DNA of 64,000 bases, taken from contig NZ_JAAMFG010000028.1 of assembly GCF_011064545.1 (NCBI RefSeq), positions 248,001-312,000 on the forward strand, given 5' to 3'. The stretch comes from Wenzhouxiangella sp. XN24. GTDB taxonomy: Bacteria; Pseudomonadota; Gammaproteobacteria; Steroidobacterales; XN24. How positions within the stretch are numbered: position 1 is the first letter of the stretch; each line of letters opens with the position of its first letter. The notes under the pieces were generated by a model. It made no database searches and had not been told where the DNA came from. It saw only the letters and a list, made by a program, of their open reading frames with translations. Below are positions 8,924 to 18,076 of this stretch, in pieces. The position numbers and the translations under genes are program-made.

Positions 8924-10817
8924 GACCCGGGTTCTCCTCGCAGGCAAAAGGAATTCGCATCGGCGGCGGTCTTTGGATGCCCTGGCGAGCCAGCGTGTCG
9001 GCCAGCAGCGGATAATCGCCCGGATCGAAAAACGGGTAGGAGAGAACGGTCGAGAGTGCGTAAAGCCTCTCCGGGGTATCGAGCGGACGCAGGAGCTCGC
9101 GGGCCTCGGCATCACGACCGAGCGTCTTCAACATCAGCCACCGGATCAAGTCGCCATTGAAAAGCGCATAGATCGCGTCGGCATCAGCTCGACGCCCTTC
9201 AGCGCAGGCCTGTCGCACCTGGAGCATGTGGCTGAACTGGGAATCCGCATCACGCAGCACATAGGCACGCGCCACGTCAGCAGCGCGTTCGATCCGTCCC
9301 GCATAAAGGAGCACGCGGTGACTCTGGTAAAGCACCTGCAGAGAGCCGGCATCCATCTCCAGGGCGCGATCGCTCATCGCCAGTGCGGCCTCTGCATCGA
9401 CACGGTGCAGCATCTGGTACACCGCCACCAGTTCGGGGGCGGTGCCGCGCCCCAGCGCCGCGGCCTTCACCAGGATATCCCGAGCTTCGGCGTATTCACC
9501 CACCTCGATCAATGCCCGGCCCAGTTGAACATGGATGTCGGCCTGCTCCGGCCGCAGTGCCATGGCCTCCCGCAGATAAGCGACCCGGTCGGCATACAGC
9601 ATTTGCACCCAGGCCCTGTCGGCCTGGTAGGCCAGGCGCTCGGCCTCGCTGCCGGCCGTGCGGATGGCGTCCTCGATGTGTTTGTCGAAGCGAGCCCGGA
9701 CTTCAGCCGGCGCCAGGTTCGTTGCCGCATAAAAAGCCGACACCGGCGTCATCTGCTGTTGCCAGAAGTTGGCCATGAATCCATGTGCGCGGCTGAAGCC
9801 CGGATCGACCTCGACCGCGCGCTGCGCCGACGCCAATATCAGGTCGTTCTCAGCCAGTTTGAAATCGATCATCGAAGCGTCTTGTATTAAGGCCTGTGCC
9901 TTCAGCAAGGCCTCCCAGGCCTCGACAGAGCGCGTCCCGCCGGCAAGCATTTCAGCCAGCGCGTCAGGATCCATCGCCGTTTTCAGCGCGCGCGCAATCT
10001 GGAAGGCAATCTGCTCCTGGATCGCGATCGCGTCCTCGATCGACCCGTCGAAGTTCTCCGACCACACGTGGTAGCCGTCGCTGGTGCGGATCAACTGCGC
10101 GGTCACGCGAATCCGGTCGGCGGCCCGACGCACGGAGCCCTCGAGAATGTGGGCGACTTTCAGAGCAGCGCCGATCTCGGCGGGGGATTGCGAGGTATCG
10201 CGGAAGGCGAACGTCGCAGTGCGTGACGCCACCTTGAGATCCGGCGTGCGCGCCAGGGCGTTCAGGATTTCCTCCGCCAGGCCGTCGGCGAACCAGCCCT
10301 GGTCGGCGCCCGGACTGAAGTCGGCGAACGGCAGCACGGCAATGGATTTTTCGACGGGCACAACGGGTACTTCGGGCGTATCGGCCGCATCGGGCGCGCC
10401 GGGCACATCGACCGGCTCGGTCTCCGCCGCAGGCGCGTCGGCTGTGATGCCCGGTTCCTGGTCCGCATCACCGGCGGACCAGAAGCGCTCCGCCACCAGG
10501 ATCGCGATCACCGCCACCAGGCCAACGACAATCAGCCGATCGACGCGCTTGCCGGTGTGCGGCGTGATGCTGTCGGATTCGACCACGTCCTCGGCGCGCT
10601 TCACCCCCTCGGGCGTCAGCTCGAAGGCCCATGCGAGGAACAGCGCCAGCGGCAGGCCGAGAATCAACAGCGCGGCGAAAGACTTGAACACCCAGTCCGG
10701 CGCGCCGAAGTTATCCAGCAGCACATCGGCCACCTGCAACAGCAGCCAGCCGATGACGACGTAGGCCGCGCCCACGCGGAACACGTTGCGGCGTTTGAGT
10801 TCAATGAACAGGCTCAT
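8916..10817 (-). CDS. P4: membrane-anchored TolB-like/TPR protein, alpha anchor, class I
   Basis: 633 aa; the start MSLFIELKRRN overlaps the P5 stop by 4 nt (ATGA). Helices about 13-34, 44-66 and 94-111; acidic Pro/Ala/Asp linker 113-156; TolB domain 157-280 with SIAVLPFADFSPG, WFADGLAEEILNAL and ILEGSVRRAA. TPR-like repeats are fewer and more diverged than in other copies. The end (PPPMRIPFACEENPGHE) has one cysteine and matches the end of P9, as does the TolB domain, although P9 carries a beta anchor. This is a clear case of an exchanged anchor. Confidence 0.9.
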   Translation of the reverse strand: MSLFIELKRRNVFRVGAAYVVIGWLLLQVADVLLDNFGAPDWVFKSFAALLILGLPLALFLAWAFELTPEGVKRAEDVVESDSITPHTGKRVDRLIVVGLVAVIAILVAERFWSAGDADQEPGITADAPAAETEPVDVPGAPDAADTPEVPVVPVEKSIAVLPFADFSPGADQGWFADGLAEEILNALARTPDLKVASRTATFAFRDTSQSPAEIGAALKVAHILEGSVRRAADRIRVTAQLIRTSDGYHVWSENFDGSIEDAIAIQEQIAFQIARALKTAMDPDALAEMLAGGTRSVEAWEALLKAQALIQDASMIDFKLAENDLILASAQRAVEVDPGFSRAHGFMANFWQQQMTPVSAFYAATNLAPAEVRARFDKHIEDAIRTAGSEAERLAYQADRAWVQMLYADRVAYLREAMALRPEQADIHVQLGRALIEVGEYAEARDILVKAAALGRGTAPELVAVYQMLHRVDAEAALAMSDRALEMDAGSLQVLYQSHRVLLYAGRIERAADVARAYVLRDADSQFSHMLQVRQACAEGRRADADAIYALFNGDLIRWLMLKTLGRDAEARELLRPLDTPERLYALSTVLSYPFFDPGDYPLLADTLARQGIQRPPPMRIPFACEENPGHE

Positions 10818-12598
10818 CGCCGCATCCCCGGGCAATCCAGTCGATCGGCCCCGGATGCAGCAACGCGCGAGCAGCCCGGCGGATAGCCGCGCGTTTCCCA
10901 AAGATCCACATAGCCGAGTTCACGCGCGATCTCGAAAAATCGCGGGTCCTCGCGTACGCCGGCCCACGACGGTTGCCAGGCCATGCGCAACCAATAGGCC
11001 TGGTCACTTTCCGGCAAATGCACGTAGGCGAGCGCGCTATCCAGGAACTGGTCCTCGCGACCCAGCGAGATCAGCGCTTCATTGATGGGATTATCTCCGA
11101 TCACGTCACGCAGGGCTGGCGCCTGGGCGGGATCCTCGAGCGCAGCGAGGACTGCGCTGAATCCTGGAGTTCGCAGCGTCTCGGCGTCGAGGGTGCTGCG
11201 CAGGAACTCTGCCGCCCTCGTACCCTCGCCGCGTGCCGCCAGTTCAATGGTGTAGAGCCGCAGGCCGATCGCCCAGCCGTTCGCGTGGGCGAGCCGTATC
11301 TGTTTCTCCGCCTCGGCATCCTGGCCGGCCGCGAGATACGCCAACCCCAGGTAGCCGTTGTTTATCCCTGCCCGAGGATCCATCCGGCGAGCACGCTCCA
11401 GTACGACCTTCGCCTCGTCGATGTATCCCGCCATGAGCAACGCGAGGCCGTGCCACAAGGTCGGGGTCGAAACGTGGGTACGCATCCCGGACGCCCGCTC
11501 GAACAAAGTCAACGCTGCCGGGCGGTCGCGACCAGCCTCGAGGTTGCCCTGCAGGGCCACGACCAGCGGATCGTTCGGCAGCAGCGCCTTGGCGCGGGCC
11601 AATGCAACCCGTCCGGCATCCTGCGTTGCCTCGTAGGAAACATTCCGCGATGACGGATAGCCGGGCGCAACGTGGTGCGCTGCCGCGAGGTAGATCCACG
11701 CCTCTGCGAGGCTTGAATCATGTTCCACGGCGTACTCGAGGTCGGCGATGGCCTGGTCCAGCTCCGTGCGCTGGTGAAAGCGCGCACGCCCGTTGAGGAA
11801 ACGCTCATAAGCTTCCAGGTCGCCGGTGGCGGCCTGCACCGTCACGCGGCGCGCGCCGAGCATGCCCTCCAGCGCGAGCGTGATCGCCTGCGCGATCTCT
11901 TCCTGGACCTTGAAGATGTCGTCGAGGGTGCGGTCATAGCTTTCCGACCACAGGTGAGCGTCCTCGCCGGCCTCGATCAGCTGGGCCGTGATCCGCACCC
12001 GGTTGCCCTGCTTGCGCACCGAGCCTTCCAGCACGTGGCGCACGCCGAGCAGTTCGGCGATCTGGGGAATGGGCGTATTGGTGTCCTTGAACGAGAACGC
12101 CGAGGTGCGCGAGGCGACCTTCAGTCCGTCGATGCCCGCGAGAATGTTCAGCAATTCCTCCGAGATCCCGTCGGCGAAATACTCGTTGCCCGCATCGTCG
12201 CTCATGTTCACGAAAGGCAGTACCGCGATGGAGGGGTCTTCGGTGACATCCGCCACGGACGTTTCCTGGTCCGCGCTCCCGGAATACAGGAACCACGCGA
12301 TCGCACCCACTGCGATTGCGGCTGCGACAACATAGAAGCCGCGGTTGCCGCCGGCATTCTCGGTGACCTTCACGCCCTCCGGCGTAACGTCGAAGATCCA
12401 GGCCAGCACCAGCGCCAACGGAAAACCCAGCATGACCAGCAGGGTCACCATGCGCGGCGTCCACTCCGGCAGGTTCAAATTCGGCGCCACCGTGCTCGCC
12501 ACCTCCACCACGACCCACGCCACCACCAGGTACGCGGCCGCCACGCGGAACACCTTGCGGCGCTTCAGCTCGGCGAACAGGCCAGGGCGCGCGCTCAC
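10814..12598 (-). CDS. P5: membrane-anchored TolB-like/TPR protein, gamma anchor, Cys-capped
   Basis: 594 aa, the shortest intact copy, mainly because its linker is only about 15 residues (107-121). GTG start (MSARPGLFAELKRRK) overlapping the stop of the upstream VapC by 4 nt. Helices about 18-38, 50-70 and 88-105. Class I TolB domain 123-246 (SIAVLPFVNMS, EELLNILAG, VLEGSVRKQG, VRITAQLI). TPR-like tail; cap cysteines C576 and C589 (C-x12-C) after LWETRGYPPG. The TolB and tail are close to P12, P15 and P16. Confidence 0.9.
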   Translation of the reverse strand: MSARPGLFAELKRRKVFRVAAAYLVVAWVVVEVASTVAPNLNLPEWTPRMVTLLVMLGFPLALVLAWIFDVTPEGVKVTENAGGNRGFYVVAAAIAVGAIAWFLYSGSADQETSVADVTEDPSIAVLPFVNMSDDAGNEYFADGISEELLNILAGIDGLKVASRTSAFSFKDTNTPIPQIAELLGVRHVLEGSVRKQGNRVRITAQLIEAGEDAHLWSESYDRTLDDIFKVQEEIAQAITLALEGMLGARRVTVQAATGDLEAYERFLNGRARFHQRTELDQAIADLEYAVEHDSSLAEAWIYLAAAHHVAPGYPSSRNVSYEATQDAGRVALARAKALLPNDPLVVALQGNLEAGRDRPAALTLFERASGMRTHVSTPTLWHGLALLMAGYIDEAKVVLERARRMDPRAGINNGYLGLAYLAAGQDAEAEKQIRLAHANGWAIGLRLYTIELAARGEGTRAAEFLRSTLDAETLRTPGFSAVLAALEDPAQAPALRDVIGDNPINEALISLGREDQFLDSALAYVHLPESDQAYWLRMAWQPSWAGVREDPRFFEIARELGYVDLWETRGYPPGCSRVAASGADRLDCPGMRR

Positions 12599-12990
12599 GG
12601 CACCACCACCTGGATATCGAGGCCGGGCGCGCGGGCCAGTTTCGCATCGCGCGTGACCAGCGTGGCGTCCAGCAGGCTCGCAAGCGCCACGTACGCGGCG
12701 TCGTAGGCAGTCATGCTCTTGCGCAAGGACCAGATGGTGTCACGCAGGCTGTGGTGCCGATAGCGGCGGATGCGCAGTGCCCGCAACAGCTGGACGACGT
12801 CCCCACGGCTCGGCGGAATGGCCTTGTCTTTGTCCAGCCGGCGCAGCGCCTGCAGCACCTCGACATCGAGGAGTTCAGGCGCGGCCAGGACGCTGTCCTT
12901 TGCCCACAGCAACGCTTCGATCGGCTGCGGCCGAAACCGCCCAATCAAGTCGACCACGACCGAGGCATCGACGACCAGGACCCGGCTCAT
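12595..12990 (-). CDS. PIN-domain ribonuclease toxin (VapC/FitB family)
   Basis: 131 aa. A complete PIN active site is visible: D8 (VVDAS), E44, D97 (AYDAAYVALA) and D115 (TRDAKL). Such proteins cleave RNA, often tRNA, with Mg2+ or Mn2+ when not held by the antitoxin. Start ATG overlaps the antitoxin stop by 4 nt and its own stop overlaps the GTG of P5 by 4 nt, so antitoxin, toxin and P5 form one coupled unit. Confidence 0.92.
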   Translation of the reverse strand: MSRVLVVDASVVVDLIGRFRPQPIEALLWAKDSVLAAPELLDVEVLQALRRLDKDKAIPPSRGDVVQLLRALRIRRYRHHSLRDTIWSLRKSMTAYDAAYVALASLLDATLVTRDAKLARAPGLDIQVVVP

Positions 12991-13217
12991 GCGGCGTCAC
13001 GCTCCCGGCGAATCAGCGCGGCGGACGACTTCTTCATGGCGAAAGGCTCGGCCTGCTCCAGCCGTTCACGCAGCTCCTGTTCAGAGGGCAGCGCCAGCAT
13101 CGCCTGCAGCTCCTCCAGGATCAGCTCGCTCATGCTCTTGCCGGCCAGCGCCGCGCGCGCCTTGAGCGCCCGGTGGATCTCCACCGGGACATTGCGGATC
13201 TGGATCATGCTTGACAT
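12987..13217 (-). CDS. FitA-like ribbon-helix-helix antitoxin
   Basis: 76 aa. The N-terminus IQIRNVPVEIHRALKARAAL followed by AGKSMSELILEEL is the Arc/FitA-type RHH DNA-binding fold; the C-terminal helix should wrap the PIN toxin encoded next. Start at 13217 or 13208 (second Met) cannot be decided. It would repress the operon at the inverted repeat just upstream. Confidence 0.9.
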   Translation of the reverse strand: MSSMIQIRNVPVEIHRALKARAALAGKSMSELILEELQAMLALPSEQELRERLEQAEPFAMKKSSAALIRRERDAA

Positions 13218-13231
13218 GCGCTCATCCTCGT

Positions 13232-13260
13232 TTCATGTGCACTACATGCTACCATGTCAA
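13232..13260 (-). promoter_or_regulatory. Candidate promoter/operator of the fitAB-like pair
   Basis: On the minus strand TTGACA (13260-13255) overlaps the P6 stop codon, and a weak -10 (CATGAA) follows after 17 bases. The inverted repeat CATGT-N5-ACATG (13234-13248) falls over the -10 area, a fitting place for repression by the RHH antitoxin. The TTGACA match is perfect, the -10 is poor. Confidence 0.4.
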
Positions 13261-15200
13261 TCACATTCGAAGCCCTCCGCCCCCACCGCTCGGCACAGCG
13301 GCGGGAAGCGATGCTCGCGCCAGTAGGCCAGCACCCCGGCGTCGCGGATGATCTGCTTGAACGTTTCCGTCTGGCGGAAGCGCCGGAACGATTCGCCCCA
13401 ATTCGGGGACCATAGCCCGCTGATTTCCGTGAAACCCAACGGCACGAGCAGCAACTCCGTAATTGTCTGGCCCCCGTAGGTCTGCGATGGGGGACGATAC
13501 TGGATCGCGTCGGCTACCAGCTCAGCGTAATTGCCGCCGGGATCGAGATGGGCGGCGTAGAGTTCAGCCTGGCGCGGAAAGCCTTGCAGCCCCTCGGAGT
13601 GATTGGCGGCCTCCATGAAAAGGATGTCGGATTTCATTTCCACCCAAAGAGGAATGAGTCCGAAGCCGTACAGTGACAAACCACGCCCCAGGTCCCGTCG
13701 ATACATCGCCAGCGCCTCTTCGAATCGGCCGAGGGCGACCAGGCTGAACGGACGATTATTCACGCACGGGAGGTACAAGGGCTCGAGCGCGACGCACTGC
13801 TGGTAGGCCGCCAGCGCCTCTTCGGTGAAACCAAGTGCATCGAGGGTGTTGCCGCGCCACAGGAAGGCGCTGGCATTGGTCGGATCCGCTTCGATCGCCC
13901 GTTCGAAATAATCGAGCACCGTCGCCCAGTCTGTGAACCCGCGCAGGGAAAGCCCCCGTTCCATCAGGATTTTGCCCATCGTGGCAAGCGCCAGAGAGCT
14001 GCCTGGATTCAGCTCCAGCGCCCTGGCCGCATACTGGCGGGAGCGCGTCTCTGCGGCCTCCAGCGGCTCGTCGGAGTCGCCATACTCGATCGCGAGCGGC
14101 GGAATGGGCGCGCGCAATTCCCAGGCGCGTGCAAAGGCCGGGTCCTGTTCGAGTGCCTGTTCGAGCAGCTTGTCCGCCCGGTCGAGGTCGTTGCGCTGGT
14201 GAAAGAGCGTGCGTGCTTGGAGGTACAGTTCGTAGGCGTCGATATCGTCCGTGGCGCCCGCAGACGAAACCAGTTGCTCGCCGTCCAGCTTCATCGCCAC
14301 GCCGAGTGCGCGGGTGATCGCGGCCGCGATTTCATCCTGGATCTGGAACACGTTCTCGGCCGTCAGCGAACGGTCGAAGGTCTCCGACCAGAGGTGGCGG
14401 TCGTTGGACGCGTCGATCAGCTGCGCCGTGATCCGCAGGGTGTCGCCGGCCTTGCGCACGCTGCCTTCGAGCACGTGGCGAACGCTTAAGGCCCGGGCGA
14501 TTTCCGGAATGCCGATCTCGCGCCCCTTGAACTGGAAGGCCGAAGTGCGCGAGGCGACGGCCAGGCCCTCGACGCGGGTCAGCGCGTTGAGAATCTCTTC
14601 GGCAATCCCGTCGGAGAAATATTCCTGGTCGCCGGTCGGGGACAGGTCGGCGAAAGGCAACACGGCGATCGAGGCGGCGTCGACCGCATCAGCGATGTTC
14701 GCCGTGTTCGCTTTCTCCGGGCTGTCTCCCCTGTCTGCGCCATCCGCGATGCCCGTGGCCGCCGACGGTGCCTGGGTCGCAGGCGATGCCGGTGTTGCTG
14801 TCGGTGCCGTTGTTACCGCCGGTGCTGGCGTTGCTGTAGGCGCCATGACCGACTGTGCCGGGCGCATCCGGTCCATCGCCATGAAGCCGATCGCGATGAG
14901 CGCCACCGCCAGCGTCGCCCAGTTCAACTTTCGGCCCGTGTCGGAGGACTGTTGTCCGACGGTAGCGGGTCCGGCATCGCGCTTGATGCCCTCCGGCGTG
15001 ATCTCGTAGATCCACGCCAGCCCCAGCGCCGGCACCAGCCCGATCACCAGCAGCACCACCAGCCCGCGCAGCACACCGTCCGGCACCTCGAACAACGGCA
15101 GCACCGTCTCGGCCACCTCGATGACCAGCCACGCGGTCACCACATAGAACAGCGCCACGCGAAACACGTTGCGGCGCTTGAGTTCGGCGAAGAAGCTCAT
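13257..15200 (-). CDS. P6: membrane-anchored TolB-like/TPR protein, delta anchor, Cys-capped
   Basis: 647 aa from MSFFAELKRRN; the ATG overlaps the stop of the upstream VapC by 4 nt. Helices about 13-34, 46-66 and 93-110. The linker (112-174) is a long Ala/Thr/Pro tract with imperfect repeats (TATPAPA, TATPASP). Class I TolB domain 177-300 (SIAVLPFADLS, EEILNALTRV, VLEGSVRKAG, LRITAQLI). TPR-like tail; cap C636 and C646 after YWREHRFPPL. It pairs with P1 and P2 in both anchor and cap. Confidence 0.9.
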   Translation of the reverse strand: MSFFAELKRRNVFRVALFYVVTAWLVIEVAETVLPLFEVPDGVLRGLVVLLVIGLVPALGLAWIYEITPEGIKRDAGPATVGQQSSDTGRKLNWATLAVALIAIGFMAMDRMRPAQSVMAPTATPAPAVTTAPTATPASPATQAPSAATGIADGADRGDSPEKANTANIADAVDAASIAVLPFADLSPTGDQEYFSDGIAEEILNALTRVEGLAVASRTSAFQFKGREIGIPEIARALSVRHVLEGSVRKAGDTLRITAQLIDASNDRHLWSETFDRSLTAENVFQIQDEIAAAITRALGVAMKLDGEQLVSSAGATDDIDAYELYLQARTLFHQRNDLDRADKLLEQALEQDPAFARAWELRAPIPPLAIEYGDSDEPLEAAETRSRQYAARALELNPGSSLALATMGKILMERGLSLRGFTDWATVLDYFERAIEADPTNASAFLWRGNTLDALGFTEEALAAYQQCVALEPLYLPCVNNRPFSLVALGRFEEALAMYRRDLGRGLSLYGFGLIPLWVEMKSDILFMEAANHSEGLQGFPRQAELYAAHLDPGGNYAELVADAIQYRPPSQTYGGQTITELLLVPLGFTEISGLWSPNWGESFRRFRQTETFKQIIRDAGVLAYWREHRFPPLCRAVGAEGFECD

Positions 15201-15637
15201 GAAAAGAATTCCGGCGCCGCATCCAGCCCGAGCACGCAATCGCGAAGGCGCTGTCCGCCCGTTTGGGCGAGCTTGTTCACCAGCCTCCCGTCAGCCGTCA
15301 CGAAGCGGCAGTCGCGGGCCAGCGCAAGTGCGAGATACAGGCAGTCATAGGCAGGATGGTCAAGCTCGAGCGCCAGTTTCAGGCTCTCTGCGAGGAGCAG
15401 GCGCATCGGCACCAGTTCGATTTCGACCCGCTCGATCGCTTCCGCGGCGACGATGGCAGCACCCGCTTCCATCTCGCTGCGGGCAACCTTCTTCCACAGG
15501 ATGTTGGCGCATTCGGCGACCAGCAGATCCGGCGCGGACAATCGTGGGCCTTCGAGCAGGGCAACGGCGCGCTCGCTCAATGCCTCCGGCGCGACCCATT
15601 TGATCGCGACACTGGCGTCGATGACGACCTCGCTCAA
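15197..15637 (-). CDS. PIN-domain toxin (VapC family)
   Basis: 146 aa. Begins at a TTG that overlaps the antitoxin stop by 4 nt (TTGA); the open frame extends further upstream, but that part is antitoxin sequence read in another frame. PIN residues: D7 (VIDAS), E42, D98 (AYDCLYLALA) and D116 (TADGRL). The stop overlaps the P6 start by 4 nt. Predicted Mg2+-dependent RNase toxin. Confidence 0.9.
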   Translation of the reverse strand: MSEVVIDASVAIKWVAPEALSERAVALLEGPRLSAPDLLVAECANILWKKVARSEMEAGAAIVAAEAIERVEIELVPMRLLLAESLKLALELDHPAYDCLYLALALARDCRFVTADGRLVNKLAQTGGQRLRDCVLGLDAAPEFFS

Positions 15638-15873
15638 CGCTCGTCCCGGCCTTCGCGCTGTAGCACTTCGGAAGGGGTCTGCTCGCGTCCGGCGCTGAGC
15701 GCGCGGATCTTGGCGAGCAAAGGCTTGATCTCCAACTCCGCCTCGGACTCCAGCGCCTGGCGAAGGATCTCGCGGTGCTCGGCCTCGGCCGAGCGACCAT
15801 GGCGCGCGGCCCGACGCTTCAGGCGCACGATGAGCTCGTCGTCGACATTTCGCACATGAAGGCTGCTTGCCAT
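15634..15873 (-). CDS. FitA/Arc-like RHH antitoxin
   Basis: 79 aa from MASSLHVRNVDDELIVRLKR; this start fits the family and leaves the inverted repeat at 15888-15908 as an upstream operator. Residues 3-45 form the RHH fold, including AARHGRSAEAEHREILRQAL. The C-terminus (LLAKIRALSAGREQTPSEVL) should bind the VapC encoded next. The longer frame upstream contains sequence from another reading frame of the paralogue stub and is not used. Confidence 0.9.
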   Translation of the reverse strand: MASSLHVRNVDDELIVRLKRRAARHGRSAEAEHREILRQALESEAELEIKPLLAKIRALSAGREQTPSEVLQREGRDER

Positions 15874-15887
15874 TGTGATCCTTCGGT

Positions 15888-15908
15888 TTTGCTTTATGTG
15901 ATAGCAAA
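15888..15908. promoter_or_regulatory. Inverted repeat upstream of the RHH-VapC pair
   Basis: TTTGCT-N9-AGCAAA, a perfect 6-bp inverted repeat centred about 25 bases before the antitoxin ATG, in a locally AT-rich stretch. Position and symmetry fit an autoregulatory operator. Confidence 0.45.
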
Positions 15909-16034
15909 TATATCGACGGCGAGTCCGGACCGCAATTCGGGTAACAGGACCCGCGCTGCAACAAGGTAAAACAACGCCACGCGGATGACGTTGGGGCGCA
16001 TGAGTTCCGACCAGAAGGATTGTTCTGCGCTCAC
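15894..16034 (-). pseudogene. Truncated array paralogue (46 codons)
   Basis: GTG start overlapping the P7 stop by 4 nt, exactly as in functional junctions. It reads MSAEQSFWSELMRPNVIRVA then LFYLVAARVLLPELR and stops. The stretch VIRVALFYLVAA is the delta-anchor sequence of P1, with LKRRN decayed to LMRPN. Similarity ends at about codon 36, and the RHH-VapC module begins just beyond. It is nearer to P1 than to its downstream neighbour P6, so it is the relic of a separate copy. Confidence 0.85.
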
Positions 16035-18076
16035 TGCCCCGACTCCACCGGACCGGCCGGGGCAGCCCGCCCCAATCCGGCGGCAATCATCGCATCCATT
16101 TCCGTGGCGATGCCCTCGGCCTCGACCCGGGCGCGCTGGTCCGCCTGGGCGTCGTCCATGCGCGTAATGATCTCCTGGAAGCGGGCATCGTCGTGCAGCG
16201 TGGCGAAGCGCCGGTCCACGGCAAGCGCAGCGGGAACATAAAGACCCGCGTCGAAAGTGCGCTGCAGCCATTGCAGCGACTCCTCGGGCCGCCCAAGCAG
16301 CGCGTGGATCGCGGCAGACTGCAGCCAGCGATCCGGCCAGCCGCGACCCTCGTCGAACATTTCCTCATGGATCCGCAGGGTTTCCTCGAACAGGGCGGTG
16401 GCTCGCGCGACCTCCCCCTCGTCCAGCAGCACCTGGGCGAACAGGCTGCGAGGGGCCCCGAAAACATACAAGCGCGCTGCCGGCGCGATCTCGGCCTGGC
16501 GCTCGATGAAGCTGCGCACGTCCTGGTAATCCCCGAGGAAGACCTGTATGGCGGCGGACAAGCGCTCGAATTCCTCGTTGCCGTCCCAGCGTTCGCGGCC
16601 CGCGCGCAGGAGTTCGAGGGCCTCCCCCGAGCGTCCCTGCCGCGCCAGCAGCCAGGCACGCTCCATGTCCAGCCGGCCCAGCTCCAGGCCCTCGGCGGCG
16701 GCCAGGTCGAGCCAGTTCTCCAGTCGCTGCTCGTCACCCAGCCTCATGAGCACGTTCGCAGCATGCCAGCGCGTGTTGGGCACGTTCCGGGACAGGCGCA
16801 CGGCGCGAGTGATCTGCGCCAGCGCGACCGCCGACCTGCCGGTCAGCGCATTGTTGTAGCTCAGGTCCGTTAGCGTGAAGTGGTCCGGGTCCAGCGCGAT
16901 GGCTTGCTCGAAAGACGCGATATTCTCCTCGATCTCTTCGGAGACGCTGTAGGCACTGCCCAGGGCGAAGTGGGCGAAGGGCGACTCGGGATCGACGTCC
17001 AGTGCCCGCCGGGCCGTCGTGAAGGCCTCCTCGACGGCATCGAGGTCGCCGAGCCGGGCCGCCCAGGTGTAGCGCCACGAGAGGCGCGCCCAGGCGTCGC
17101 TGAAGCCCGGATCCATCGCGACAGCCTGGCGCAGCAGCTCGATGCCCGTGCGATTGGTCGCAATGCCCACGGACGAGAACTCCCGGCTGCGCAGGTAGAG
17201 CTGGTAGGCCGCGACATTGTCCGTGGGCGGGGTTTCGATACGCGCCTGCTCGCCCGGACTGAGTTCCGCCTGCAGCGCCGCGGCGATCGCCAGCGCCACA
17301 TCACGCTGTATGCCGAACACGTCGGCCAGCTCCCGGTCGAAGTCGGTGCTCCAGAGATGCTGGCCGCTCGTCGCGTCCACCAGCTGCGTGGTGATCCGGA
17401 CCATGTCGCCGGATTTGCGCACGCTGCCCTCGAGCACCGCGCCGACGCCCAGCGTCGCGGCAATCTCCGCCAGTGAAAGCCGGCTTTCGAGCGCGCGGCT
17501 GACCGCCGTGCGGCTGATCACGTGCAGGGCCGAGACACGCGACAGCTGGCTGGTGATCTCCTCGGTCATGCCGCTGGCGAAATAGGCGTCGGCAGGATCA
17601 GGCGAATAGTTGTCGAACGGCAGCACGGCGATGAACACGCCCTCCTCGGCTGCGCGCTGGGCCGGCGGGACGGGCCCGGGCCGCGGTGTTGCGTCCGACA
17701 TCGCCCCCGCTGCGTCGCCCTGTTCCGTGGTGGCCGGCGCCCAGACGCGATCCGCGACCATCACCACGATCACCACCGCGATGCCGGCGAGTATCAGCCA
17801 GTCGATCGGCTTGGCCGCCTGTGATCCGGACGTTTCCGCGGAAACGTCGGCGGCGCGCTTCACGCCCTCGGGCGTCATCTCATAGGCCCAGGAAAGAAAC
17901 AGCGCCAGCGGAAAGCCAAGCGCCAAGAGCGCCACGAAAGACTTGAACACCCAATCCGGCGCGCCGAAGTTGCCGAGCAGGATGTCGGCGACCTGGATCA
18001 GTAGCCACGCCACGACGACATAGGCCGCGCCCACGCGGAACACATTGCGGCGCCTGAGTTCGGCGAAAAAACTCAT
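16031..18076 (-). CDS. P7: membrane-anchored TolB-like/TPR protein, alpha anchor, class II
   Basis: 681 aa, start MSFFAELRRRN; the ATG overlaps the stop of VapC by 4 nt. Helices about 13-34, 44-66 and 92-108; linker 113-144. The TolB domain (148-270) is the most diverged class II form: FIAVLPFDNYSPDPADAYFA, GMTEEITSQLS, VISRTAVSRALES, VLEGSVRKSG and VRITTQLV. TPR-like tail to about 640, then a Met/Ala-rich end without cysteines. Confidence 0.9.
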   Translation of the reverse strand: MSFFAELRRRNVFRVGAAYVVVAWLLIQVADILLGNFGAPDWVFKSFVALLALGFPLALFLSWAYEMTPEGVKRAADVSAETSGSQAAKPIDWLILAGIAVVIVVMVADRVWAPATTEQGDAAGAMSDATPRPGPVPPAQRAAEEGVFIAVLPFDNYSPDPADAYFASGMTEEITSQLSRVSALHVISRTAVSRALESRLSLAEIAATLGVGAVLEGSVRKSGDMVRITTQLVDATSGQHLWSTDFDRELADVFGIQRDVALAIAAALQAELSPGEQARIETPPTDNVAAYQLYLRSREFSSVGIATNRTGIELLRQAVAMDPGFSDAWARLSWRYTWAARLGDLDAVEEAFTTARRALDVDPESPFAHFALGSAYSVSEEIEENIASFEQAIALDPDHFTLTDLSYNNALTGRSAVALAQITRAVRLSRNVPNTRWHAANVLMRLGDEQRLENWLDLAAAEGLELGRLDMERAWLLARQGRSGEALELLRAGRERWDGNEEFERLSAAIQVFLGDYQDVRSFIERQAEIAPAARLYVFGAPRSLFAQVLLDEGEVARATALFEETLRIHEEMFDEGRGWPDRWLQSAAIHALLGRPEESLQWLQRTFDAGLYVPAALAVDRRFATLHDDARFQEIITRMDDAQADQRARVEAEGIATEMDAMIAAGLGRAAPAGPVESGQ

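Noticed and set aside
15638-15964. N-terminal extension of the VapC frame at 15197
   Set aside because: It reads antitoxin DNA out of frame; the TTG at 15637 gives the conserved VapC start.
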